From Streptomyces mangrovisoli (GTDB taxonomy: Bacteria > Actinomycetota > Actinomycetes > Streptomycetales > Streptomycetaceae): a stretch of 64,000 bases of DNA. Where the stretch lies: the NCBI RefSeq assembly GCF_000974985.2, contig NZ_LAVA02000119.1, positions 1 through 64,000 on the forward strand, given 5' to 3'. Positions 1 through 9,662 of the stretch are shown piece after piece. Each line of letters begins with the position of its first letter. Position 1 is the stretch's first letter. Both the position numbers and the translations under genes were made by a program. The notes below the pieces were generated by a model. That model was not told the DNA's origin. It ran no database searches and saw only the letters and a program-made list of their open reading frames with translations.

Positions 1-141
1 CTGCTCGGGTGCTGCTCGGGTTCGGGGGCGTGCGGTCGGGCGGGTCCGGGGGGCCGGGTGGTCGGGCGGGTCCGCGGCTGTGGGGTCTGGCTCGTGTCCG
101 CCGCCGCGTCCGGGGCGGCCGGCCCCTGCGAGGATGGGGGC

Positions 142-1023
142 GTGACTGTGACGCCCCGTGCAACGCCTGGTACGACCGCCGGAACCCTCGTGCTCGCCGG
201 AACCCCGATCGGTGACGTGGCGGACGCGCCGCCGCGCCTCGCCGAGGAACTCGCCGCGGCCGACGTCGTCGCCGCCGAGGACACCCGGCGGCTGCGCCGG
301 CTCACCCAGGCGCTGGGCGTGACGCCCAAGGGGCGCGTGGTGTCGTACTTCGAGGGCAACGAGGCCGCCCGCACGCCCGAACTGGTCGAGGAACTCCTCG
401 GCGGCGCGCGGGTGCTGCTGGTGACCGACGCGGGGATGCCGTCGGTGTCGGACCCCGGCTTCCGGCTGGTCGCCGCGGCCGTGGAGAAGGACGTGCGGGT
501 CACGGCCGTGCCCGGCCCGTCCGCCGTGCTCACCGCCCTCGCCCTGTCCGGGCTGCCGGTCGACCGCTTCTGCTTCGAGGGGTTCCTGCCGCGCAAGGGG
601 GGCGAACGCCTCTCCCGGCTGCGCGAGGTCGCCGACGAGCGCCGCACGCTCGTCTACTTCGAGGCCCCGCACCGGCTGGACGACACCCTCGCCGCGATGG
701 CGGAGGTCTTCGGCGCGGACCGGCGGGCCGCCGTGTGCCGCGAGCTGACCAAGACGTACGAGGAGGTCAGGCGCGGCCCGCTGGGCGAGCTGGCGGAGTG
801 GGCGGCGCAGGGCGTGCGGGGCGAGATCACCGTGGTGGTGGAGGGCGCCCCCGAGAAGGGCGCGGAGGCGCTCGACGCCGCGGAGCTGGTGCGGCGCGTG
901 CGGGTGCGCGAGGAGGCCGGCGAGCGCCGCAAGGAGGCGATCGCGGCGGTGGCGGCGGAGGCGGGACTGCCGAAGCGGGAAGTGTTCGACGCGGTGGTGG
1001 CGGCGAAGAACGCGGGGGCGTAG
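142..1023 (+). CDS. rsmI: 16S rRNA 2'-O-ribose C1402 methyltransferase RsmI
   Basis: This SAM-dependent tetrapyrrole-methylase-fold enzyme methylates the ribose of C1402 in 16S rRNA in the cytoplasm. The protein has 293 residues, normal for the family. Visible family motifs are TPIGD near the N-terminus, EDTRRL at about 46-51 and TDAGMPSVSDPG at about 95-106. I chose the GTG at 142 because a GGATGGGGG purine tract lies just before it and family homology starts shortly after. An in-frame ATG at 58 would add 28 residues unlike the family. A second rRNA methyltransferase, rsmA, lies 4 kb downstream. Identity is secure; the exact start is less so. Confidence 0.93.
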   Translation: MTVTPRATPGTTAGTLVLAGTPIGDVADAPPRLAEELAAADVVAAEDTRRLRRLTQALGVTPKGRVVSYFEGNEAARTPELVEELLGGARVLLVTDAGMPSVSDPGFRLVAAAVEKDVRVTAVPGPSAVLTALALSGLPVDRFCFEGFLPRKGGERLSRLREVADERRTLVYFEAPHRLDDTLAAMAEVFGADRRAAVCRELTKTYEEVRRGPLGELAEWAAQGVRGEITVVVEGAPEKGAEALDAAELVRRVRVREEAGERRKEAIAAVAAEAGLPKREVFDAVVAAKNAGA

Positions 1024-1650
1024 GGGCGGTCTCGTGCGCGGGTCCGCTGCGCGGGGCGGTCGCTCGGGTCTGTCGCGCGGGGCGGCTGCACGGGGGTGTC
1101 GGGCCGTGGGCGCCCGGTCGCGGGCGCCTGGGCGCGAATGCCGGTTCGGGCGCGGGCGTGGAGGGGTGCGTGCGGGCGCGCGCTGTAGTTCGTGCGCCGG
1201 GTGGTGCGGACAAGGGCGTGCGCGAGTGATCGAGCGCCCCTACGACGGCGCGCGCGCCGGGGGTCGTGCGCTGGTGGGCGGGCGTGCGCGCCCGGGGGCG
1301 GGCGCTGTTGTGCGCGTGGGTGCGCGGCGGCCCGAAAGTGGCGCGCGCCACTTCCGCGAATGCGCCTCTGACCTGCGCTTTATCCCCCTCTGAGCAGGCT
1401 GCCTCTCCCATGAGCGCACGCACCATGGCCGAGCAAAGGGGGCTCGCGATCAGGCAAAGCGAAGTGCGTCCGGACGGGTCGATTCGACAAGGAAAGTCCA
1501 AATCGGATCCAACACTCGACAGACCGGATGCATTCGGGCCGCGAGCGGCGTCAACTGGGATCCAGGGACGCACCCGTCCCTCGTCTCCGTCGGGTTCCGG
1601 GGGGAACCTCTCGTCGGAGGCGCTTGCCCAGCTGACTAGAGGAGCTGGCA
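1024..1650. other. 627-bp intergenic region, no supported gene
   Basis: The first 300 bases are extremely GC-rich and G-biased. They give long open frames on both strands, but none has recognisable protein features. From about 1380 GC falls, as in a promoter or leader. A small inverted repeat (GTCGATTCGAC, about 1478-1488) lies in this part. No confident promoter hexamers were found. The region probably holds the leader of the gene at 1651. Confidence 0.5.
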
Positions 1651-2070
1651 GTGAGTGAGATCGCAGGGCGGACCGGCCTCCGCGGCGGCGCGACCGCCGT
1701 AGTCAACGAGTCGTACTCCTTCGCATGCATGCGGTGCGGGCACGGCTGGGAACAGGCGTACGAGATCGAGCACCACACCGACGGGGACGGCACCGAGTAC
1801 GTGGTGTACGTCGCCGACGGAAAGATCGTGCCGTCTCCCCTGAGCCAGCCGACCTGCCAGAACTGCGACAACCACGTCGTGCGGATCATGCGCGCCGGTC
1901 AGGTGTCCTCCGTGCAGAGCCATCTGCGCCGGCAGGCGCAGCGCGCCTCGGCGCCCGGCGAGCCGGGCGGGACGGGCGAGCCGGCGGCGCAGGAGGCGAC
2001 CGCGGTCGGTGCGCAGCACCACTGGCACCTGGCGGACCTGCTGCACCCCTTCCACCGCAAGGTGGGGTGA
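1651..2070 (+). CDS. conserved actinobacterial zinc-ribbon-like hypothetical protein
   Basis: The protein has 139 residues. I do not recognise a named family, but this type is common in actinomycetes. The N-terminal half has two Cys pairs, CMRCG near residue 25 and CQNC near residue 71. Together they could bind one zinc ion as a split ribbon. Between them lies an acidic and aromatic stretch with HHTDGDG. The C-terminal half is Ala/Gly-rich with several His (HHWH, HPFHRK). There is no signal peptide or membrane segment, so it is probably cytoplasmic. The GTG start follows GAGGAGCTGGCA, a good ribosome binding site. A nucleic-acid or protein-binding role is possible but is inference. Confidence 0.75.
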   Translation: MSEIAGRTGLRGGATAVVNESYSFACMRCGHGWEQAYEIEHHTDGDGTEYVVYVADGKIVPSPLSQPTCQNCDNHVVRIMRAGQVSSVQSHLRRQAQRASAPGEPGGTGEPAAQEATAVGAQHHWHLADLLHPFHRKVG

Positions 2071-2081
2071 CCCGGCCCCCG

Positions 2082-2160
2082 TGATCAGGCCGCGGTGATC
2101 CAGGCGCGCTGATCCACCCGCGCTGATCCACCCGCGCTGATCCACTCCGCGGTGATCCGC
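2082..2160. repeat. 14-bp tandem repeat (TGATCC unit)
   Basis: About five head-to-tail units of consensus TGATCCACCCGCGC fill the gap between the gene ending at 2070 and the tatD promoter. Two units (2110-2123 and 2124-2137) are identical. The flanking ones differ by a few bases, and the one at 2138 is 15 bp long. Confidence 0.85.
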
Positions 2161-2190
2161 CTCCCCGGCGGCGAGGGCATGCCCCTTTCG

Positions 2191-2202
2191 TAGGATCGGG
2201 GC
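2191..2202 (+). promoter_or_regulatory. probable leaderless promoter of tatD
   Basis: A TAGGAT -10 box at 2191-2196 is followed by exactly six bases and then the ATG at 2203. Transcription would therefore begin at or next to the start codon. No Shine-Dalgarno sequence precedes the ATG and no clear -35 is visible. Confidence 0.55.
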
Positions 2203-3081
2203 ATGCCTTCCAACGCCGACAAGAACGCGGCGCCGCCGCTCCCGGAGCCCCTGCGGGTGCCGGTCGCCGACTCCCACACCCACCTCGACATGCAGGCCGG
2301 CACGGTCGAGGAGGGCCTCGCCAAGGCCGCCTCGGTGGGTGTGACGACGGTCGTCCAGGTCGGCTGCGACATCAAGGGCTCGCGGTGGGCCGCCGAGACG
2401 GCCGCGGCGCACGACAGCGTCCACGCCACCGTCGCGCTGCACCCCAACGAGGCCCCGCGGATCGTCCTCGGCGACTCCGACGGATGGTCGCGGCAGGGCG
2501 CGCGGGCGGCGGGGGGCGCGGGGGCGCTCGACGAGGCGCTCGCCGAGATCGACCGCCTGGCCGCGCTCCCGCAGGTCAAGGGCGTCGGCGAGACCGGCCT
2601 CGACTACTTCCGCACCGGCCCCGAGGGCAAGGAGGCGCAGGAGGCCTCCTTCCGCGCCCACATCGAGATCGCCAAGCGGCACGGCAAGGCGCTCGTCATC
2701 CACGACCGCGACGCGCACGACGACGTGCTGCGCGTCCTCAAGGAGGAGGGCGCCCCCGAGCGCACCGTCTTCCACTGCTACTCGGGCGACGCCGAGATGG
2801 CCGCGGTGTGCGCCCGCGCCGGGTACTACATGTCGTTCGCCGGAACCGTCACCTTCAAGAACGCGCAGAACCTGCGCGACGCCGTCGCCGTGGCCCCGGC
2901 CGAACTGCTCCTGGTGGAGACGGACGCGCCCTACCTCACCCCCGCGCCGTACCGCGGACGGCCCAACGCGCCGTATCTCATTCCCATCACGGTGCGCGCG
3001 ATGGCCGCCGTGCGCGGGATGGACGAGGACGCGCTGGCGAGCGCCCTGGCGGCGAACACCGCCCGCGCCTTCGGTTACTGA
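2203..3081 (+). CDS. tatD: TatD-family metal-dependent DNase
   Basis: This is a cytoplasmic TIM-barrel hydrolase of the TatD family, Mg-dependent 3'-5' exonucleases linked to DNA repair. The protein has 292 residues. Metal-binding motifs are in order: DSHTHLD near the N-terminus, GETGLDY in the middle, then HDRDAHDD, the FHCYSGD motif and ETDAPYLTP near the C-terminus. An Ala/Gly-rich insert (AGGAGALDEALAEI) lies after the second strand and looks like a linker, not a domain. The start is the ATG at a leaderless -10 box. It stands alone between a repeat array and the rpfB gene. Confidence 0.9.
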   Translation: MPSNADKNAAPPLPEPLRVPVADSHTHLDMQAGTVEEGLAKAASVGVTTVVQVGCDIKGSRWAAETAAAHDSVHATVALHPNEAPRIVLGDSDGWSRQGARAAGGAGALDEALAEIDRLAALPQVKGVGETGLDYFRTGPEGKEAQEASFRAHIEIAKRHGKALVIHDRDAHDDVLRVLKEEGAPERTVFHCYSGDAEMAAVCARAGYYMSFAGTVTFKNAQNLRDAVAVAPAELLLVETDAPYLTPAPYRGRPNAPYLIPITVRAMAAVRGMDEDALASALAANTARAFGY

Positions 3082-3236
3082 ACGTATTGCATTCATAACC
3101 GACGGATAACGCTCACCCGGGGTGTGCGCCGACCGCTCGCGCACCCTGGGTAGTCGCGCCGCTTTGGAGAGTGACGAAGGCTCCGCTAGGTTCTGGGCCC
3201 GATCCGGACCCCTCTGGCCCACTGGAGCGTGACGGC

Positions 3237-4733
3237 GTGAGCAACTCGCCCTATGAGACGTACGGCCCTGCCGTCGGCCCGGCACCGGCCCACGACGCCT
3301 ACGGCGCGCTCGGGGCGCCGGAGGCGCCAGGGGCGCCCTCGGGACCCGGCGCGCCCGACGGGTTCTCCTACGACCTGCACAACGCGCCCACCGTGGCGTT
3401 CGGGACGGGCGGGATCGGCGGGACGGGCGGGGCGTACGGCGCCCAGGCCGCTCCCGGCGCGTACGGCGACACCTACCGGCCCGCGTACGAGCCGCAGATA
3501 CTGGCGCCGACGCTCGTCGAACCGGCGCTCCCGCGCCAGACAGGGAGCGCGACCACGCAAGGGGCGCGTGACACGGGCGCGCGCGCCGGTGGCGGGCGGC
3601 GCGCCTCCCGCCGGCGCAAAACGCGATACGCGGAGCGCTCGGACTCGGCCGTGCGCCGTCTGCTCCCGCAGGCGCTGGTCGTCGCCTTCCTCGCCGGCGG
3701 CACCACCGCCTTCGTCGCCAAGGACAAGGCCGTCGAGCTGAGCGTCGACGGCACCCCGCGCACCTTGCACACGTTCGCCGACGACGTCACCGAACTCCTC
3801 GCCGAGGAGGGCGTCCGGGTGGGGGCGCACGACGTGGTGGCGCCCGCCCCCGGCACGGCGCTCGCCAGCGGCGACGAGGTCGCGGTGCACCACGGCCGCC
3901 CCGTACGGCTCACCATCGACGGGGAGCGGCGCGAGGTGTGGACGACGGCGCGCACGGTGGACGGCGCGCTGCGCCAGCTCGGAGTGCGCGCGGAGGGCGC
4001 GTACCTCTCCACCTCGCGCTCCCAGTCGATCGGGCGCGCCGGGCTCGCGCTCGACGTGCGCACCGAGCGCGCGCTGACGATCATGGCGGACGGCCGCGCC
4101 CGCACCATCCGCACCAACGCCGCGACCGTGGGCCGCGCCCTGGAGGAGGCGGGCGTGACGCTGCACGGGCAGGACACCACCTCCGTCCCGCCCGGGAGCT
4201 TCCCGCGCGACGGGCAGACCGTCACCGTGCTGCGGATCACCGGGGCGCGGGAGGTGCGCGAGGAGGCGATCCCGTTCGACGTGCGGCGCACGGACGACCC
4301 GTCGCTCTTCAAGGGCACGGAGGTCGTCGAGCGGCCCGGCCGGCCCGGACTGCGGCAGGTCACCTACTTCCTGCGCAGCGTCAACGGCGTGAAGCAGAAG
4401 CCGCGGCGGGAGAAGTCCGAGGTGGTCCGGGGACCCCGGACGCAGCTGGTGAAGGTCGGCACGAAGCCGCGGCCGAAGAACGTGCACGGAGCGGACCGGC
4501 TGAACTGGCAGGGGCTCGCGGCCTGCGAGTCCGGCGGCCGGCCGGGGGCGGTCGACCCTTCGGGGACCTACGGCGGGCTCTACCAGTTCGACGCGCGGAC
4601 CTGGCACAGCCTCGGCGGCAGCGGGCGCCCGCAGGACGCCCCCGCGGAGGAGCAGACGTACCGGGCGAAGAAGCTGTACATGCGGCGCGGCGCCAGCCCC
4701 TGGCCGCACTGCGGCCTGCGCCTGCACGGCTGA
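3237..4733 (+). CDS. rpfB: RpfB-like resuscitation-promoting factor (DUF348-G5-lysozyme-like)
   Basis: This is a cell-surface peptidoglycan hydrolase of the resuscitation-promoting-factor type, acting on wall glycan during spore germination or growth. From GTG 3237 it has 498 residues. In order it shows a Gly/Ala/Pro/Tyr-rich cytoplasmic tail of about 120 residues, a basic stretch, one membrane segment at about 142-160, three DUF348 repeats, a G5-type region and a final 75-residue lysozyme-like domain. That domain contains ACESGG, where Glu is the expected catalytic acid, and YGGLYQFDARTW. GTG 3237 follows a GGAG site. An in-frame GTG at 3171 would add 22 residues and has no comparable site. 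It lies just upstream of rsmA, a common actinobacterial order. Confidence 0.9.
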   Translation: MSNSPYETYGPAVGPAPAHDAYGALGAPEAPGAPSGPGAPDGFSYDLHNAPTVAFGTGGIGGTGGAYGAQAAPGAYGDTYRPAYEPQILAPTLVEPALPRQTGSATTQGARDTGARAGGGRRASRRRKTRYAERSDSAVRRLLPQALVVAFLAGGTTAFVAKDKAVELSVDGTPRTLHTFADDVTELLAEEGVRVGAHDVVAPAPGTALASGDEVAVHHGRPVRLTIDGERREVWTTARTVDGALRQLGVRAEGAYLSTSRSQSIGRAGLALDVRTERALTIMADGRARTIRTNAATVGRALEEAGVTLHGQDTTSVPPGSFPRDGQTVTVLRITGAREVREEAIPFDVRRTDDPSLFKGTEVVERPGRPGLRQVTYFLRSVNGVKQKPRREKSEVVRGPRTQLVKVGTKPRPKNVHGADRLNWQGLAACESGGRPGAVDPSGTYGGLYQFDARTWHSLGGSGRPQDAPAEEQTYRAKKLYMRRGASPWPHCGLRLHG

Positions 4734-4765
4734 GCGACGGCGGGGGCCCGACCGGTGGCCCCCGC

Positions 4766-4860
4766 CCGGACCCCCACCCCCGCCGTGGCACCCCCACCGC
4801 GGCACCCCCACCGCGGCACCCTCACCCCCGGCCCCCCACCCCCGGCCCCTCCCCGTGCCG
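4766..4860. repeat. C-rich 14-bp tandem repeat
   Basis: The unit CACCCCCACCGCGG occurs twice exactly (4789-4802 and 4803-4816) inside a longer run of degenerate CACCCCC blocks. It fills the gap between rpfB and rsmA and is strongly strand-asymmetric (C on plus). Confidence 0.7.
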
Positions 4861-4895
4861 CCCCTCACGGTGGACCCCCGCCGTCCCCCGCCCCG

Positions 4896-4907
4896 TACCC
4901 TGGTCCC
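4896..4907 (+). promoter_or_regulatory. probable leaderless promoter of rsmA
   Basis: A TACCCT -10 box at 4896-4901 is followed by six bases (GGTCCC) and GTG 4908. The geometry is the same as at tatD. No ribosome binding site is present. Confidence 0.55.
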
Positions 4908-5807
4908 GTGACTAGCAGCTCCACCCCCGACGCCCTTCTCGGGCCCGCCGACGTCCGCGCGCTGGCGGACGCCCTCGGCGTACGGCCCACCAAGCAGCGC
5001 GGGCAGAATTTCGTCATCGACGCCAACACGGTCCGCCGTATCGTGCGTACGGCCGCGGTCCGTGAGGACGACGTCGTCGTCGAGGTCGGCCCGGGGCTCG
5101 GGTCGCTCACGCTGGCGCTGCTGGAGGTCGCCGACCGGGTGACCGCCGTCGAGATCGACGACGTGCTGGCATCCGCGCTGCCCGCGACGATCGCCGCGCG
5201 GATGCCCGACCGCGCCGACCGCTTCGCGCTGGTGCACTCCGACGCCATGCATGTCGCCGAGCTGCCGGGGCCCGCCCCGACCGCGCTGGTCGCGAACCTG
5301 CCGTACAACGTCGCCGTGCCCGTGCTGCTGCACATGCTGGAGACCTTCCCGAGCATCGAGCGCACGCTCGTCATGGTGCAGTCGGAGGTCGCCGACCGGC
5401 TCGCCGCCGCGCCCGGTTCGAAGGTGTACGGCGTCCCGTCGGTCAAGGCGTGCTGGTACGCGGAGGTCAAGCGGGCCGGCGCCATCGGCCGGAACGTCTT
5501 CTGGCCCGCCCCCAACGTCGACAGCGGCCTGGTCTCCCTGGTCCGCCGCGCCGAGCCGCTGAAGACCACGGCGTCCCGGCGCGAGGTCTTCGCCGTCGTC
5601 GACGCGGCCTTCGCGCAGCGCCGCAAGACGCTGCGGGCCGCGCTCGCCGGCTGGGCCGGGTCCGCGGCCGCCGCGGAGACGGCGCTCGTCGCGGCCGGGG
5701 TGTCCCCGCAGGCCCGCGGCGAGGCCCTGACCGTGGAGGAGTTCGCCCGCATCGCCGAGCACGGGCCCCGGTCCGGCGGCGAGCACGGCACCCGGTACGA
5801 CGCCTAG
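4908..5807 (+). CDS. rsmA: 16S rRNA (A1518/A1519-N6,N6)-dimethyltransferase
   Basis: This is KsgA/RsmA, which dimethylates the two adjacent adenines of the 3' helix of 16S rRNA, a late step in 30S assembly. The protein has 299 residues. The substrate-binding start QNFVID, SAM motif VVEVGPGLGSLT at about 60-71, acidic loop VEIDD and catalytic NLPYNV motif are all present. The C-terminal helical domain with QRRKTLR is intact. GTG 4908 was chosen because family homology begins soon after and a leaderless -10 box sits six bases upstream. The open frame extends back to 4755 through C-rich repeats that do not look coding. ispE follows 149 bp downstream. Confidence 0.93.
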   Translation: MTSSSTPDALLGPADVRALADALGVRPTKQRGQNFVIDANTVRRIVRTAAVREDDVVVEVGPGLGSLTLALLEVADRVTAVEIDDVLASALPATIAARMPDRADRFALVHSDAMHVAELPGPAPTALVANLPYNVAVPVLLHMLETFPSIERTLVMVQSEVADRLAAAPGSKVYGVPSVKACWYAEVKRAGAIGRNVFWPAPNVDSGLVSLVRRAEPLKTTASRREVFAVVDAAFAQRRKTLRAALAGWAGSAAAAETALVAAGVSPQARGEALTVEEFARIAEHGPRSGGEHGTRYDA

Positions 5808-5956
5808 CGGCCGGTCCCGGCCCGCCCCCGCCCCGCGCGGAGCGACCCCCGGTCCGCCCCAGGCCCGCCCCCGCCGAGCAGCCACGAGCAGCCCCCGCCG
5901 AGCAGCCCCCGCGCAGCCCCCGAGCCGCGCACCCCACCCCAAGGAGCCCGTCCCCA

Positions 5957-6859
5957 GTGAGCGCAGCAAGCGTCACGGTCCGCGTCCCGGCCAAGGTCAA
6001 CGTCCAGCTCGGCGTGGGCGCCGCCCGCCCCGACGGCTTCCACGACCTGGCCAACGTCTTCCTCGCGGTCGGCCTGTACGACGAGGTCACCGTGGCGCCG
6101 GCCGACGAGCTGCGCGTCACCTGCTCGGGGCCGGACGCCGCCCAGGTGCCGCTGGACGCCACGAACCTGGCGGCGCGCGCGGCGCTCGCGCTCGCCGAGC
6201 GGTACGGCCGCGACCCCGCCGTGCACCTGCACATCGCCAAGGACATCCCGGTGGCGGGCGGCATGGCCGGCGGCAGCGCGGACGGCGCGGCCGCGCTGGT
6301 CGCCTGCGACGCGCTGTGGGGCACGCACGCCTCCCGCGAGGAGCTGCTGGAGATCTGCGCCGAGCTCGGCAGCGACGTGCCGTTCAGCCTGGTCGGCGGG
6401 GCGGCGCTGGGCGTCGGGCGCGGCGAGCGGCTGACGGTCCTGGAGACCGGCGGGACCTTCCACTGGGTGTTCGCGATGGCCGAGCGCGGGCTGTCGACCC
6501 CGGCGGTGTTCCGCGAGTTCGACCGGCTGGCGGCGGGCCGGGACATCCCGGAGCCGGTGGCCTCGGCGGACCTTCTGGAGGCGCTCGCGAAGGGCGATCC
6601 GCAGGCGCTGGCGGCGGCCGTCTCCAACGACCTCCAGCCAGCCGCGCTGTCCCTGTTCCCGGAACTGGCCGACACCCTGGAGGCGGGGCGCGGGGCGGGC
6701 GCGCTCGCCGCGCTGGTCTCGGGCTCGGGGCCGACGACGGCGTTCCTCACGCGTGACGCGGAGACGGCCGAGAAGGTGGCTGCCACGTTGCGGACGTCCG
6801 GCACGTGCAGGGTCGTACGGAGGGCGGCAGGGCCGGTGGCGGGGGCGACGGTGGTCTGA
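5957..6859 (+). CDS. ispE: 4-diphosphocytidyl-2-C-methyl-D-erythritol kinase
   Basis: This GHMP-family kinase phosphorylates CDP-methylerythritol in the MEP pathway of isoprenoid synthesis. The protein has 300 residues. The N-terminus (VRVPAKVNVQLGVG) carries the substrate Lys/Asn pair. The ATP loop PVAGGMAGGSADGAAALV lies near residue 100, and the third GHMP motif near the C-terminus reads ALVSGSGPTTAFL. GTG 5957 follows AAGGAG at ten bases. The long upstream extension of the frame overlaps rsmA and was rejected. The rsmA-ispE pairing is usual in actinomycetes. The spacer holds C-rich degenerate repeats (AGCAGCCCCCGCCG). Confidence 0.93.
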   Translation: MSAASVTVRVPAKVNVQLGVGAARPDGFHDLANVFLAVGLYDEVTVAPADELRVTCSGPDAAQVPLDATNLAARAALALAERYGRDPAVHLHIAKDIPVAGGMAGGSADGAAALVACDALWGTHASREELLEICAELGSDVPFSLVGGAALGVGRGERLTVLETGGTFHWVFAMAERGLSTPAVFREFDRLAAGRDIPEPVASADLLEALAKGDPQALAAAVSNDLQPAALSLFPELADTLEAGRGAGALAALVSGSGPTTAFLTRDAETAEKVAATLRTSGTCRVVRRAAGPVAGATVV

Positions 6860-6870
6860 GGGCCGGCCCC

Positions 6871-7461
6871 TCAGAGCTCGTCGATCGCCGTCAGGTCGAT
6901 GTCGATGGGGTACGGCTTCTCGATCTTGATGCGGTCGCGATAGTTACCCGTCGACCGGTATGCGCCGGTGTCCTCGCACAGCTCGAAGACGTCGATGGCC
7001 GGGTGATGGTCCGGGCCGCTCATCTCGACGAGCCAGTAGTACCGGATGCCCGCAGCGGCGTACTTGTGCGTCTTGGTCAGTCGGTCACGGGCCTCCGACT
7101 CCGGTGAGATGACCTCGACGGCGAGCAGGACGTCCTTGCCCTCGAAATACGTCTGCTCCAGCCCTTTCCTTGCGGCCGCCCTGATCACGCAGAGGTCCGG
7201 TTCGGGGCCATTGCGCCGGTCGAGCACGACGGTCATCTCGCGCGCCACCTTCAGATCGGAAGGCAGAGTACGGCGCAGCCCATTGGCCAGCAGGTCGATC
7301 GCGGCGAAATGGAAATAACGCTGCGGGCTCACGAGGACCAGGCTCCCGTCGATCAGCTCGGTGTGTGGCGGGAGATCCGGCAGTGTCAGCAGGTCGTCGA
7401 CGGTGTACCCGTCCAAGGGCGGCATTCGCCATCCGGACTGCTCAGCAGGCTGGGCTGTCAT
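6871..7461 (-). CDS. Uma2-family (DUF820) putative restriction-like endonuclease
   Basis: The protein has 196 residues. The family has the PD-(D/E)XK nuclease fold, is abundant in streptomycetes and cyanobacteria, and has no settled role. Visible family motifs are ELIDGSLVLVSP near residue 35, GPEPDLCVIR in the middle and the core VEVISPESEARDRLTKTHKYAAAGI, which supplies the catalytic E and K. YYWLVE follows. The ATG at 7461 follows GGGAGGAACC. An ATG six codons upstream has no such site. The gene converges on ispE with only 11 bp between stops and sits alone, so no partner is indicated. Confidence 0.85.
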   Translation of the reverse strand: MTAQPAEQSGWRMPPLDGYTVDDLLTLPDLPPHTELIDGSLVLVSPQRYFHFAAIDLLANGLRRTLPSDLKVAREMTVVLDRRNGPEPDLCVIRAAARKGLEQTYFEGKDVLLAVEVISPESEARDRLTKTHKYAAAGIRYYWLVEMSGPDHHPAIDVFELCEDTGAYRSTGNYRDRIKIEKPYPIDIDLTAIDEL

Positions 7462-7577
7462 GGTTCCTCCCATGGACAAGATCCTGGTGCCTATTCCCTA
7501 CGGTAGCGGCCCGTTCCCGATCACGTCATCACAATGAGTGACCATCCCCTCGCGCGCCGCCGCCACCCCGCAGGCCC

Positions 7578-7583
7578 TAGGCT
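7578..7583 (+). promoter_or_regulatory. candidate -10 box of the ABC-F gene
   Basis: TAGGCT, 34 bp upstream of the ATG at 7618, matches the Streptomyces -10 pattern TAnnnT. The gap would give a leader of about 27 bases that contains the AGGAG site. No clear -35 is seen. Confidence 0.35.
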
Positions 7584-7617
7584 AGAAGGCTGACCGACCC
7601 CCCTGCGCAGGAGTGAA

Positions 7618-9426
<1,809 letters not shown>

Positions 9427-9503
9427 CCGTCACGCACCGGCGCGCGGTGGGGGTGGCGTGCGCCGCGTGAAGGGGGCGTGAAGGCGCATAACGAGGGCAT
9501 CAC

Positions 9504-9542
9504 GGGCCGGTCCTCCCTTGGGAACAGGGGAGGGCGCGGCCC
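9504..9542 (+). terminator. probable hairpin terminator after the ABC-F gene
   Basis: Outer arms GGGCC/GGCCC and inner arms CCTCCC/GGGAGG pair with small internal loops. There is no T-run, as is usual in streptomycetes. Confidence 0.45.
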
Positions 9543-9662
9543 GCTTCGCTGTCGGTGCCGAGTGATAGAAAGAGCCGTCTGAGAACTGTCTGAGTCGACG
9601 CCGAAGCCGTCACGTATCTCAGGGAGTGGCCAAAAATCAGTGAATGAGGGGGAATTGCGCTG

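Noticed and set aside
1034..1658. Several open frames in the gap after rsmI
   Set aside because: Arg/Gly/Ala-rich translations on both strands with no ribosome site and no family features; treated as non-coding.
3186..5969. 927-codon minus-strand open frame across rpfB and rsmA
   Set aside because: It is antisense to two clear genes. Such frames arise in high-GC DNA from the lack of stop codons, and the translation is Arg/Gly/Ala-rich without motifs.
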